Below are positions 18,233-27,065 of a stretch of 56,179 nt of DNA, in pieces. The DNA comes from Gammaproteobacteria bacterium. GTDB taxonomy: Bacteria > Pseudomonadota > Gammaproteobacteria > Steroidobacterales > Foliamicaceae. The stretch spans positions 1-56,179 of the forward strand of contig JAPOTY010000042.1 of assembly GCA_026708965.1 (NCBI GenBank), written 5' to 3'. The translations under genes were made by a program, and so were the position numbers. Every line of letters starts with the position of its first letter. Position 1 is the stretch's first letter. The notes below the pieces were generated by a model. That model ran no database searches, was not told the DNA's origin, and worked only from the letters and a program-made list of their open reading frames with translations.

Positions 18233-19885
18233 CTAAGAATCCCGTGGACCGGCGCAACTAGGCTCCAGTCCGAGTCCGCCAAAGATATCGTCTTTTAGTG
18301 CTTGGTATTCCGCCGTGTCTTCGGTCACGAGCGGCGCTAGAACGTCCCGCATAAACGCCTCCTTTGTTTCGCCAGCCTGCGGTAATCGCAGTTCCTTCCG
18401 TGCCGCATGATGGACCGCTTGAACAGAAGGCTTAAAGTCGTCGATCGCATACTCGCTCTCAATATCGCGCATTGTGATGTCCCTTACCTCTTTTATCGCA
18501 TTGAAACTTTCAGATCTGCCAACGCTCTCGCATAACCTCTTTAGCACACCATCTGATAGCAGCATGGATTCGACGTTCCGAAACTTAGACATAGTCCGCA
18601 CCGGAACGCCTTGGGTGCGCTTTTCTTCGATTTCCGTCGGCGTAGAGCTATCTCGGTCTCGGAACAGAATGACCTGCGTCCGCTCAATAATTTGGTCTAA
18701 CAGCGGCACTAAGTCTTTCATGCGTTTCTCCACCGCCGAGGCAGCACCTACAGAGACAAACCTAGTACGCGGAAATTCTCGGGCAAAGATTCTGTTGTAG
18801 CATGCCTCATCAAGCGGAGTTAGTTCTTCCTTTGAAGACCCCTCACAAAGCACTATGAATTCCGGCGCTAAGAGTTCCGCCAGATCATCTAGCGCGACAA
18901 TGTAATGCCGCTTCCAGAATTGGTAGTCAGGGCAGGAAGGCTCAAGGACCTGCGGTTGATCGTAGTTCCGTTCCTCTCCACAGGCATCAAACCCCATATC
19001 CAAGAAAACAACTCCGTCCTCTTCTTCACCCCGCAAATTCTGAGCAGCTCTTACCATCCCAATAGAGTGAGTGGCGAGCCACAATTGGGAATTGTCCGGT
19101 ATCAGTCTATACAATTCTTCTAGAAGCATACGCTGCACCTTTGTGTTGAGGTGAGCCTCAGGTTCATCAATGCAATAGAGCGAGTCATTGAACGCAACCT
19201 TGTTGACAACAATGTCTAACAAGAGATCGAAAGCTGCCTTCTCCCCCGCAGATAGATTCTCGTAAGGAAACCGTTTCGATATTCCTTTGGAGAACGTAAA
19301 GGTTCCAATCTCCTCGTTGGAAACGAGCGCATCTACACTGATGTCGCCGAAAACTCGGCGCATCGACTTTTGGATGTCGCCGATCGTCCCTTCCATAATG
19401 GAATCAGTCGTAAGCCCCGGAATTGTTACCTGACGCAAGAGTTGCCAAATGATTCTCTGGTAGTTATTTCGCACGGTCTGATCGCTATCAATCAATCGGC
19501 GAACCGCGTGTCTGTCAAGAACATTTCCCGGCTGCTCAATCGTAGTGCCCCGGAAATACGGGTCATGCCTGTAGGCTGAACGAACGTAAAGACTCTTCTT
19601 GAGTTCATCCGAAGTGGTGGGATGATTGCCATGGAATTCCAGAGTAATTGTTTCACTCTCTGCGGGGGCATCTGGCATCATGCGCTGATAGTATGTTCTC
19701 AATTCCTCGCTCATCCCATAGAATTGATCAACCTTCAGATTCCTCTGGAAGGCATCGAACAGCGAAGATTTCCCACAACCGTTAGGTCCGAGAAGAACAA
19801 TAAGTTTCGTGCCCACGGGCAATCCGAGAATTTTCAAGTCCTTGAATCGCTTGAATTCAATGACTGTGGCTGACTTTAGTTTCAT
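18233..19885 (-). CDS. OLD-like AAA/ABC ATPase with C-terminal TOPRIM-like nuclease domain
   Basis: The 550-residue product has an SMC/ABC-type ATPase: Walker A LLGPNGCGKSS near residues 31-41, signature LSAGEKAAFDLLLDIV, Walker B LYCIDEPEAHLN and an LWLATHS switch histidine. After it comes a TOPRIM-like segment (IVLCEGSSKEE, then VILFRDRDSS with the DxD pair). This is the architecture of OLD-family endonucleases, many of which act in phage defence. It lies 69 bp downstream of hsdS on the same strand and is clearly more AT-rich than hsdM. A partner gene of the GajB helicase type is not visible. Confidence 0.75.
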   Translation of the reverse strand: MKLKSATVIEFKRFKDLKILGLPVGTKLIVLLGPNGCGKSSLFDAFQRNLKVDQFYGMSEELRTYYQRMMPDAPAESETITLEFHGNHPTTSDELKKSLYVRSAYRHDPYFRGTTIEQPGNVLDRHAVRRLIDSDQTVRNNYQRIIWQLLRQVTIPGLTTDSIMEGTIGDIQKSMRRVFGDISVDALVSNEEIGTFTFSKGISKRFPYENLSAGEKAAFDLLLDIVVNKVAFNDSLYCIDEPEAHLNTKVQRMLLEELYRLIPDNSQLWLATHSIGMVRAAQNLRGEEEDGVVFLDMGFDACGEERNYDQPQVLEPSCPDYQFWKRHYIVALDDLAELLAPEFIVLCEGSSKEELTPLDEACYNRIFAREFPRTRFVSVGAASAVEKRMKDLVPLLDQIIERTQVILFRDRDSSTPTEIEEKRTQGVPVRTMSKFRNVESMLLSDGVLKRLCESVGRSESFNAIKEVRDITMRDIESEYAIDDFKPSVQAVHHAARKELRLPQAGETKEAFMRDVLAPLVTEDTAEYQALKDDIFGGLGLEPSCAGPRDS

Positions 19886-19954
19886 AGGAACTGGGTTCTC
19901 CCCATTTTGCGGGCGGGATTGGGGGCGAAACTCATTTTTCTGGGCACGTTGTGC

Positions 19955-21142
19955 TCACTGATTTCCTGTGTTGCCAGACAGCAAGCGAGATATGAGGGAA
20001 GCTGACAAGGCCTTGTCAGCAGAGAAACCTTGCCTTTCCATCGAAATCATGGATTGCGTTGCTTCCGCAAGCCGTGCATATCGTCGTTGCAGATCAATTG
20101 GCGGAACAGGAATTTCGACCTTCTTGAGAGTCGATTTGGAGATTTCCTTGAAAGTCGAACCGCCGGAGAGCTGGATCAAGTGGTCGCGTCGGAGCCGCAA
20201 CCAATATGCCAAGTACTCGGGCAGCAGGCGTTGCCCGCACATCAGATTGGCGAAACCCTGGTTTGTTGCCATTGGTTTGGCAGCAATGGCAGTGTGACCA
20301 ATCGTGGCGCGGCTCGTAAGGAGCACGGTCCCCGCCGGAACCATGCGAGCGCTGCTTTCTCGAAGGCCAATATCCGTAATTCTCTCCTCGGTCGCCTCGA
20401 TGCAAAAGCCAGCCAGCGCAGTTACATCCGTTGGTCTGGCCCACGGAATGAGACCGCCGAAATAAGCAGGATTTCTGCGGCGAGGCGTTCCGCCCCCAAC
20501 AATATCGCAAACCTCGCCTAAAGGCTCGCGAGGCCACTCCATAGGGTTCTTGGCGGGATCGCCGAACATTTTGACGAAAAGCGCGGGGATGAATTCCCGC
20601 AGCCGCTCCTGCGCTTGCTTCTTCAGCCGCTCGATCTTCGCCGCCCGGTTCAGGATGGCGACGATCCGCCGCTGCTCGTCAAGGGACGGGAGGGGAATAG
20701 AAGCGTTTTGCATGAACTGCTTCGGAACTCGTTGTTGACCTGCCGTCCCGGTGAAATTTCTCTTCGCCTCTTCCCTGAATCCAGGTTGGCGCACGAAGTG
20801 GTATATGTACTCGCCCAGCGCCCGCTCGCCTGGGCGCAGAACATGGAACTCCGTTGATCCTCGACCGATTCCATTGGCGAGGTTTCGAGCCAGCGCGACC
20901 TTGCCGTTCTCCATACACGGCGTGATCTTGGCAAACAGGATGTCGCCGTCCTCAAACGATGTGTAGCTCTTTGCCACTTCTGCGAAGGGACGTTGCTGGC
21001 GAACAGCTATTTCTCCCGCCGACTCATCGACAGCAGCCATTGGAACAAAACTGACAGATGTGTCGTCTAAGCATGCGGTTTTCCCCGCGCGCGGATTCAC
21101 CGTGCATATATCCCCAAGGGGGACTTGGGGATAGCGGGTCAT
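19955..21142 (-). CDS. hsdS: Type I restriction-modification specificity subunit HsdS
   Basis: HsdS recognises a bipartite DNA target for the HsdM/HsdR complex. The start at 21142 (MTRYPQVPLGDICTVNPRAG) was chosen because the ATG overlaps the hsdM stop as ATGA; the frame is open upstream inside hsdM without homology. The 395-residue protein has two target-recognition halves, each followed by a helical spacer (PLPSLDEQRRIVAILNRAAK and IPVPPIDLQRRYARLAEATQ). It appears intact, which contrasts with the damaged hsdR and truncated hsdM. Confidence 0.9.
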   Translation of the reverse strand: MTRYPQVPLGDICTVNPRAGKTACLDDTSVSFVPMAAVDESAGEIAVRQQRPFAEVAKSYTSFEDGDILFAKITPCMENGKVALARNLANGIGRGSTEFHVLRPGERALGEYIYHFVRQPGFREEAKRNFTGTAGQQRVPKQFMQNASIPLPSLDEQRRIVAILNRAAKIERLKKQAQERLREFIPALFVKMFGDPAKNPMEWPREPLGEVCDIVGGGTPRRRNPAYFGGLIPWARPTDVTALAGFCIEATEERITDIGLRESSARMVPAGTVLLTSRATIGHTAIAAKPMATNQGFANLMCGQRLLPEYLAYWLRLRRDHLIQLSGGSTFKEISKSTLKKVEIPVPPIDLQRRYARLAEATQSMISMERQGFSADKALSASLISRLLSGNTGNQ

Positions 21143-22518
21143 TCGGCTACGGCCTTCCGAACCGACTCGGTTAGCGCGTCGATTTCGCCAAGCATCTCCG
21201 TTTCGATGGCCCGCAGCTCCTCCAGGATTTCCAGCGGGTCGCGGTGCTCGACTTTTGCGCGGCGCTGCGGGCGGTGGCGGTTGGCGCTGAGGTTGAGGTC
21301 GGCGGCGCGGATCGCGTCGGCATCCGCGAACCACCATTTCCCGGTCCAGTCGGCCTTCGCGTCGCGGTCCCGCCATGCGCGCCAGCTTGCCTCGCGGTCG
21401 CGGAACGCGTCGATCAGACCGGGCAGGTCGTCGTCGTCGATGGGCTGGTCGTGGTTGGCATCGAGCTTGAAGCCGTCGTTGTCGGCGTGCAGGAACATCA
21501 CGCGCTCGGTCGCGCCGCCCTTGCGGAAGACCAGCACCGAGGTTTTGACGCCGGCATAGGGATTGAACACGCCGCCCGGCAGCGAAAGCACGGCTTCGAC
21601 GGTGTTGTTCTCGATCAGCTTGCGCCTTAATTCCTTGTGCGCACCGCTGCCGCCAAAAAGCACGCCCTCGGGCACCACCACGCCGCAGCGCCCGCCTTCC
21701 TTCAGATGGTTGAGCATGTATTGCAGGAACAGCAGCTCGGTTTGCGCCGTGCGGCCGATCCTCACGTCCTCAACGATGCGGTCCTTGTCCAGCCGGCCGG
21801 AGAACGGCGGATTGGCGAGGATCACGTCGAAGCCGCGCGCCGGAAAGCCGAGTTCCGCCTTGGCTGCCCGGTCGAGCGGGCGGGTTAGCGCGTCGCGCCT
21901 CAGGATCCTTACCTGGTCCAGCCCCCGCAAGGTCAGGTTCATGGTGGCGAGGCGGACCATCTGCGGGTCCACATCGGCGCCGTAGAAGGTCGCTTCGTGC
22001 AATTGCTTCACGGCATCGCGGTTCAGCATGTCGCCGAGGCCCCGCTGGATGGTCTTGCCCTCCGCGTCGATCGCCTCGATTCCATCCGGCGACGAGTTGG
22101 CGAGCCGGATATGGTCCCACGCGACGGCCAAGAAGCCGGCCGTTCCGGCGGCCGGGTCGTAGATGGTCTCGCCAATCCGGGGATCGACCAGGCGCACCAG
22201 CGCGCGGATGACGTGGCGCGGGGTGCGGAACTGGCCAAGCTCGCCTGCTTGCCTGATCTGGCGCAGCACATGCTCGAACAGGTCGCCCTTGGTGTCCGAA
22301 TCGACTTGGTCGAGGCGCAGATCGTTCAACTGGCTGACGACCTGGGTGAGCACGGTCGGCTCGTCGATCACCAGTCGGGCGCCGTCCATGAAGTCCGTCG
22401 CGCCCCCCGCCGCCAGCTCGGCATGGAATGGAAAGACTTCCTCGCGCACCCAGTTGACCAGCCGCTCCCCGTTCAGCGCGTGCGCCCAGGACGACCAGCG
22501 CAGAAGCCCGCACGGCAC
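21139..22518 (-). CDS. hsdM: Type I DNA methyltransferase HsdM, 5'-truncated
   Basis: The N6-adenine methyltransferase core is intact: SAM motif DPAAGTAGFLAVAWDH, catalytic NPPF (VILANPPFSGRLDK), and GGRCGVVVPEGVLF. The first codon available is a GTG at 22518 (VPCGLLRWSSW), which lies inside the HsdM N-terminal helical domain. The frame continues upstream to about 22620 with HsdM-like sequence ([19 protein letters not shown]) and then runs out-of-frame through hsdR helicase sequence. I estimate 70-80 N-terminal residues are missing. Whether it is still active is uncertain; that domain contacts HsdS and DNA. Confidence 0.8.
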   Translation of the reverse strand: MPCGLLRWSSWAHALNGERLVNWVREEVFPFHAELAAGGATDFMDGARLVIDEPTVLTQVVSQLNDLRLDQVDSDTKGDLFEHVLRQIRQAGELGQFRTPRHVIRALVRLVDPRIGETIYDPAAGTAGFLAVAWDHIRLANSSPDGIEAIDAEGKTIQRGLGDMLNRDAVKQLHEATFYGADVDPQMVRLATMNLTLRGLDQVRILRRDALTRPLDRAAKAELGFPARGFDVILANPPFSGRLDKDRIVEDVRIGRTAQTELLFLQYMLNHLKEGGRCGVVVPEGVLFGGSGAHKELRRKLIENNTVEAVLSLPGGVFNPYAGVKTSVLVFRKGGATERVMFLHADNDGFKLDANHDQPIDDDDLPGLIDAFRDREASWRAWRDRDAKADWTGKWWFADADAIRAADLNLSANRHRPQRRAKVEHRDPLEILEELRAIETEMLGEIDALTESVRKAVAE

Positions 22519-22573
22519 GGCGGCCGCATCCGGTTCGCTGGCATTGCGCGGGTCGCGCAGGCTCCATTCGCCT

Positions 22574-23424
22574 TCATACGCGCCGGCGTGGGGCGCGGCG
22601 CCGGGCCGTTGCGCCGCGCGCGCCCGCGCCGCGTCCGCGCATCTGCCGGTAGAGAATCGCGCTGCGGGTGAACCGGGCCATCACAAGATTAACGACTTCC
22701 GGGCAATCAAAGCCGGTGTCCAGCATGTTCACGCTCACGAGGATTTTCGGGAAGTCCTCGTCCTTGAAGCGCTTGATGATGGCCGCCGCATCGGGAGCGG
22801 GGCCGCCGCCGACATCGCTGACCACGAAATCGGCGTAGCGCGTGGCAGCACGCGGGTGACGATGCCCGCCTCGAACAGCCGCTTGATGAAAGCCGCCGCC
22901 GTGCGCGTCTTGCCGGTTCCGGTGGCCATCTCCACCAGAAGCCTGCGCCGCCCGCTCGAGATTTCGGCGCACAGCGCCTCGACACATTCGATCTGGTAGT
23001 CGCGATCCACGATCCTCCGGTCGATGGCGACTGCGGACAGGTCGCGCCGCACCCGGCGGGCAGCGATTCGCCGTTCAAGATCGTCCTGCGCGTAAAAGCC
23101 CGCGATCCTGCGCGCATGGGCATCGGCCTCGCGGTCAAGGAACCGCACCTCCTCGCCGTTCGACAGGAACACGAACGGCACGCCAAGCTGCTCGGCGTAA
23201 TGCCGTCCCTGGTCCTGCGCCGTAATGGGATCAGTGCTCGCCCGCTTGGCCTCCAGCGCCGCCATCGGGCGGCCCTGACGGTCGCAAAGCGCATAGTCGG
23301 CCTGCGTGCCGTCCGGCAGCGCGTGCTCGAACAGCACGCTCGAGCCATCGGTCAAATCCCAGCCCGCGTCCCTGAGCAGCGCGTCGATCTTGACCCGCGC
23401 GAACGCTTCGGTCGTGCCGCTCAC
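22574..23424 (-). pseudogene. hsdR: Type I restriction subunit HsdR remnant with two deletions
   Basis: The first part (from the GTG at 23424) is a normal HsdR N-terminus with the nuclease-domain QADYALCD and LEAKR motifs and helicase Walker [21 protein letters not shown]. The frame then breaks near 22850: family-like EAGIVTRVL is followed, in another frame, by [20 protein letters not shown], far later in HsdR homologues. The late helicase motifs continue ([32 protein letters not shown]), and then the sequence ends abruptly at the join into hsdM near 22620. The DEAD-box middle and the entire C-terminus are gone, so restriction activity is not expected. Confidence 0.85.
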
Positions 23425-23685
23425 TCAGTATTCCAAGGATCAACGAGTTCGATGGTCATGGCCTCCCCCTCCCGCCATTGTCCTCATTCTAATGACGATT
23501 GCGATGCAACCAACCCAGCATGCTGCCAACAACAAAACCAAGGCTTCCTGATCGCATCACTACGAACGCACATATTATTGAATGACTCAGCGTCGTTAGG
23601 CTGGGCAGCGTCAGGTGCAATGCGTAACCGTGCCTGCATAACGTGGCGATATACGTATAATTAGACTTTTTTTTGAGGTTAGTCC
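23425..23685. promoter_or_regulatory. Phd/PIN module promoter with palindromic operator
   Basis: A perfect 10-bp palindrome TATACGTATA lies at 23650-23659, overlapping a TATAAT -10 box at 23656-23661. No good -35 is visible. The antitoxin start at 23686 follows GAGG at 23675-23678 after an eight-T run. Phd-type antitoxins usually bind such palindromes to repress their own operon. The rest of the stretch, back to the hsdR start, holds nothing I recognise. Confidence 0.55.
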
Positions 23686-23922
23686 ATGATTTTCTCCATG
23701 GCTGAGGTGAACAGAAAACCCAACCAGATCATTAACCGAGTGGTCGATTCCGGCGAGCCCGCTATCGTCCTGAAGCACGGCAAGCCGATCGCCGAGATCA
23801 GGCCGCTGCTGGGGAACACCGGACACGACAAGGCGTTCGCTTATCTGTCAACGCTGGAGCCAGTGGCAGTCGCAACCCCCTTGGAAGAGGTGCTGCGGGA
23901 AGGACGCAGCCATGGGCTTTGA
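23686..23922 (+). CDS. Phd/YefM-family antitoxin
   Basis: The 78-residue product has the family N-terminal DNA-binding fold (SMAEVNRKPNQIINRVVDSG, then EPAIVLKHGKPIAEIRPL) and a C-terminal tail likely to wrap the toxin. It should bind the palindrome upstream and repress the operon. Its 3' end overlaps the PIN toxin gene by 11 bp. Confidence 0.85.
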   Translation: MIFSMAEVNRKPNQIINRVVDSGEPAIVLKHGKPIAEIRPLLGNTGHDKAFAYLSTLEPVAVATPLEEVLREGRSHGL

Positions 23923-24379
23923 GGTCAGGGAACCGGGAAGAACCTACTCCGGCGCGGGTCTCGTAATCGATAACAGTGTTGCGATGCGCTGGGTTGTCGC
24001 CAGCGGAAAATCCGCCGATCAACGTTACGCGCTGGCGGTGCGCCGCTTTGTTCAAGATAAACGAAGCCAAGTGATGGTGCCGTACCTATGGACTTACGAG
24101 GCAGCCAACGTTGCCGCACACTATGTCCGCAAGGGCGAGCTCGGCTACAGCGTGGCAATCAACGCGCTGCATGCCCTCGGTGTGCTTTTCACCATCAACA
24201 TCGACCGCGCCGAAACGCCCCGCCCGCTGTTTGAGGCAGCGGAGTCGTATGGGGTAAGCGCCTACGATGCGGCGTATTTGCTGCTAGCCCGCGGCGAAGG
24301 GCTGCCCATCGCAACCTTGGACAGGAAAATGCGAAAGGTGGCGAAGGGCATGGGCATTGAAGTGTTCGGGATGCGGTAA
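23912..24379 (+). CDS. PIN-domain ribonuclease toxin (VapC-like)
   Basis: The 155-residue product has the four acidic PIN positions: Asp in LVIDNSVAMRW, Glu in YEAANV, Asp in SAYDAAYLLLA and Asp in ATLDRKM. PIN toxins cleave tRNA or rRNA as Mg-dependent RNases. It is paired with a Phd-type rather than VapB-type antitoxin, a known mixing of partners. The first 16 residues before the PIN core may reflect a start choice forced by the overlap; a GTG start at 23963 is less likely. Confidence 0.82.
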   Translation: MGFEVREPGRTYSGAGLVIDNSVAMRWVVASGKSADQRYALAVRRFVQDKRSQVMVPYLWTYEAANVAAHYVRKGELGYSVAINALHALGVLFTINIDRAETPRPLFEAAESYGVSAYDAAYLLLARGEGLPIATLDRKMRKVAKGMGIEVFGMR

Positions 24380-24466
24380 TGCCGCGCAAGCTGCGGTGGC
24401 CCGAAACGACGGGGCGCCCATAAGCGCTGGCTTACATGAGCGACCCGTAGCGGCCATAATGCGCGC

Positions 24467-25528
24467 ATGGATACGCTGGACCGATATATCGCGATGGCGC
24501 TGCAAACCGGCACACATGCGGTCAGCTTTTGCAAAAGCCGCGAGGAGGCGCGCGAGCGGATGCGCGAGAACCTCGGGCGGACGGAGCGGGTCGTTACGGG
24601 AAGCTGCGCCTTTTCGACGCAATACTCAGGCGAGGCCCCCAAGCTCATCGTTCTCCCGGAATACTTTCTTACCGGGTTCCCGATGGGGTCGAGCGTCGAT
24701 CAATGGCGGGACCTCGCGGCGCTGGAGCAAAACGGGCCGGAATACGCCGAACTCTGCGGAATGGCGCAACGCAACGGCGTTTACCTGGCCGGCAACTGCT
24801 ACGAGATCGATCCGGCGTTCGCCGAATTATTCTTCCAGACCTGCTTCATCATCGACCCGTCCGGCAACGTGATCCTCCGCTACCGGAGGATGATCTCGAT
24901 GAACGCGCCAACGCCGTTCGACGTGTGGGAGGCCTACCTCGACCGCTACGGGGAAGACGGCGTGTTTCCGGTGGCGGACACGCCGATCGGCAGGCTCGCG
25001 GCGATCGCGTCGGAGGAGATCCTCTATCCGGAAATCGCCCGGGCGCACGCGGTGAGGGGCGCGGAGATATTCGTGCATCCCACCAGCGAAGCCGGAAGCA
25101 ACCGCGCCACAGGCAAGGAGCTGGCCCGGCGCGCCAGGGCGGTGGAGAATATCGCCTACGTGGTGAGCGCCAATTCGGCGTGGCTGGACAATATACCCAT
25201 ACCCTCGCATTCATGCACAGGCATGTCGAAGATCGTCGATTTCGAGGGCCATATTCTCGCAGAGGCGGCGCCCGGCGGCGAAAGCATGGTGGCGCATGCG
25301 AGCATCGACTTGGCGGGCCTGCGCGCCCGCAGAGGCATGGCGGGCATGACCCATACGCTGGCCCGGGTGCCGATGCAGGCTTTCGCCTCAACCTACGCCG
25401 GCAAGGTGATGAATTCCGGAAGGCCGCTTCTCGACCACGAAGGCAAGGTCCGCATTCCGCAAAAAGGCGAGTTCCGGGCGCTGCTTGAGAAGGACATCAA
25501 GCGCCTGACCGAAGAGGGGGTGCTGTGA
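24467..25528 (+). CDS. Nitrilase-superfamily protein lacking the usual Cys and Lys
   Basis: The 353-residue product has the carbon-nitrogen hydrolase fold. The catalytic Glu is present (LIVLPEYFLTGF). The family Lys position (YRK) reads YRRMIS, and the catalytic Cys position (ICYDxRFPE) reads IASEEILYPE, giving E-R-S in place of E-K-C. The GAEIFVHPTS segment after it is normal. I recall a clade of annotated nitrilases with SEE at this site, so it is probably a conserved non-canonical group rather than decay. It is translationally coupled (GTGA) to the downstream amidohydrolase, suggesting a shared N-containing substrate pathway. Confidence 0.75.
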   Translation: MDTLDRYIAMALQTGTHAVSFCKSREEARERMRENLGRTERVVTGSCAFSTQYSGEAPKLIVLPEYFLTGFPMGSSVDQWRDLAALEQNGPEYAELCGMAQRNGVYLAGNCYEIDPAFAELFFQTCFIIDPSGNVILRYRRMISMNAPTPFDVWEAYLDRYGEDGVFPVADTPIGRLAAIASEEILYPEIARAHAVRGAEIFVHPTSEAGSNRATGKELARRARAVENIAYVVSANSAWLDNIPIPSHSCTGMSKIVDFEGHILAEAAPGGESMVAHASIDLAGLRARRGMAGMTHTLARVPMQAFASTYAGKVMNSGRPLLDHEGKVRIPQKGEFRALLEKDIKRLTEEGVL

Positions 25529-26904
25529 CATCCGCGGCCGCGCAAGGGGGCGGCGACCTGCTGATTCGCGGCGCGACGCTGATCAGCGACGGCCGCCGCT
25601 CCGAGCAGGATGTGCTGATCCGCGGCGAGCGCATCGAGCAGATCGGCGGGGCGCCCAAGGCGCGGGCGGGCGCGGCCGAAATCGAGGCGGAAGGGAAATG
25701 GCTGCTGCCCGGCTTGATCGACGACCAGGTCCACTTCCGCGAGCCCGGGCACACGCACAAGGGCAATATCGCCAGCGAATCGGCGGCGGCCGTGGCCGGC
25801 GGCGTCACCAGCTTCATGGACATGCCCAATGTTTCGCCCGCCACCGTCACCCGCGAGCGGCTCGCCGCCAAGTACGCCGCCGCAAAGGGCCGCGCTTGGG
25901 GCAACTACGCCTTCTACCTAGGCGCCACCGAGAGCAACCTGGCGGAGATTCAGGCCTTGGAAGGCGGCGAAGCCTGCGGAGTGAAGGTATTCATGGGCAC
26001 GTCCACGGGCAACCTGCTGGTGGAGGACCCTGCGGCGCTGGAGCGGATTTTCGCCAACTGCCCTGTTCTGATCGCCACGCACTGCGAGGATAGCGCGGTG
26101 ATAGAGCGCAACCTAGATAAGGCGAAGCGCGAGCATGGCAACGATATTCCGCCGCGCGCGCATCCGCAAATCCGCGATGCCGAATGCTGCCACCGCTCCT
26201 CAAGCATGGCCGTCGGCCTGGCCCGAAAGCACGGCGCCAAGCTGCACGTGCTGCATCTGACCACCGAGCGGGAGCTTGAATTATTCGATCCCGTTGCGGA
26301 CCTGGGAGTACGCGACAGCATTACGGCGGAGGTGTGCGTGCATCATTTGTGGTTTGACGACCGGGACTACGAGCGCCTGGGCAACCGGATCAAATGCAAT
26401 CCGGCGATCAAATCCGCAACCGACCGGGCGGCGCTGCGAAAGGCGCTGCGCGAAGGCCGCCTGAGCGTCATCGCCACCGACCATGCGCCGCATACGCTCG
26501 AAGAAAAATCCACGCCATACGCGAGCGCGCCGGCAGGGCTGCCGCTGGTCCAACACTCGCTTTTGATGCTGCTGGACCTCGCGCGCGCAGGCCACTTCAC
26601 GGTGGAGCGCGCTGTGGAGGCAGCCTGCCACGCGCCCGCCCGCCTCTACGGCATCGCCGAGCGCGGATTCCTGCGCGAAGGCTATTTCGCCGACTGCGTT
26701 CTGGTTGATCCCGAAGGCGGCCAGAATGTGGCCCGGAGCAGCCTGCTTTACAAGTGCGGCTGGTCGCCGCTTGAAGGCCATCGGTTCCGCGCCCGCGTGG
26801 ACAAAACGTTCGTGAACGGCTCTTTGGTTTTCAGCGGCGGGCGATTGAGCGGGACGCCGACCGGAAAAGCGCTGCTGTGCAACGACTTCAACAGCCGCAA
26901 CTAA
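25525..26904 (+). CDS. Dihydroorotase-like amidohydrolase (Gln variant at first metal site)
   Basis: The 459-residue product is a binuclear-metal amidohydrolase: LIDDQVHFREPG replaces the usual HxH with QxH, the carboxylated lysine is in GVKVFMGTSTGN, metal histidines are in IATHCED and LHVLHLTT, and the catalytic Asp is in VIATDHAPHTLEEK. DDQVHFREPG is known to me from the Bacteroidetes-type dihydroorotase clade. It may be a true PyrC or a hydantoinase/allantoinase-like enzyme working with the coupled nitrilase-fold partner. The GTG start overlaps the upstream stop. Confidence 0.8.
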   Translation: MTSAAAQGGGDLLIRGATLISDGRRSEQDVLIRGERIEQIGGAPKARAGAAEIEAEGKWLLPGLIDDQVHFREPGHTHKGNIASESAAAVAGGVTSFMDMPNVSPATVTRERLAAKYAAAKGRAWGNYAFYLGATESNLAEIQALEGGEACGVKVFMGTSTGNLLVEDPAALERIFANCPVLIATHCEDSAVIERNLDKAKREHGNDIPPRAHPQIRDAECCHRSSSMAVGLARKHGAKLHVLHLTTERELELFDPVADLGVRDSITAEVCVHHLWFDDRDYERLGNRIKCNPAIKSATDRAALRKALREGRLSVIATDHAPHTLEEKSTPYASAPAGLPLVQHSLLMLLDLARAGHFTVERAVEAACHAPARLYGIAERGFLREGYFADCVLVDPEGGQNVARSSLLYKCGWSPLEGHRFRARVDKTFVNGSLVFSGGRLSGTPTGKALLCNDFNSRN

Positions 26905-27065
26905 TGCCCGCCGCAGTCAAGCGAGCCCTATTGATGGCGCGCGCCGCGGATCGCTTAGCAGCGTTCTGACGCAAATCGCTTCGCGGCTATTGATATGGCT
27001 GCGTGAAACGGTTGCTAAAATGGCCCCCTAGGCTGCAATCCCATCGATTTCATCAAAGAGAGGAT

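Noticed and set aside
21143-21376. Upstream extension of hsdS
   Set aside because: It lies inside hsdM, and the ATGA overlap gives a better start at 21142.
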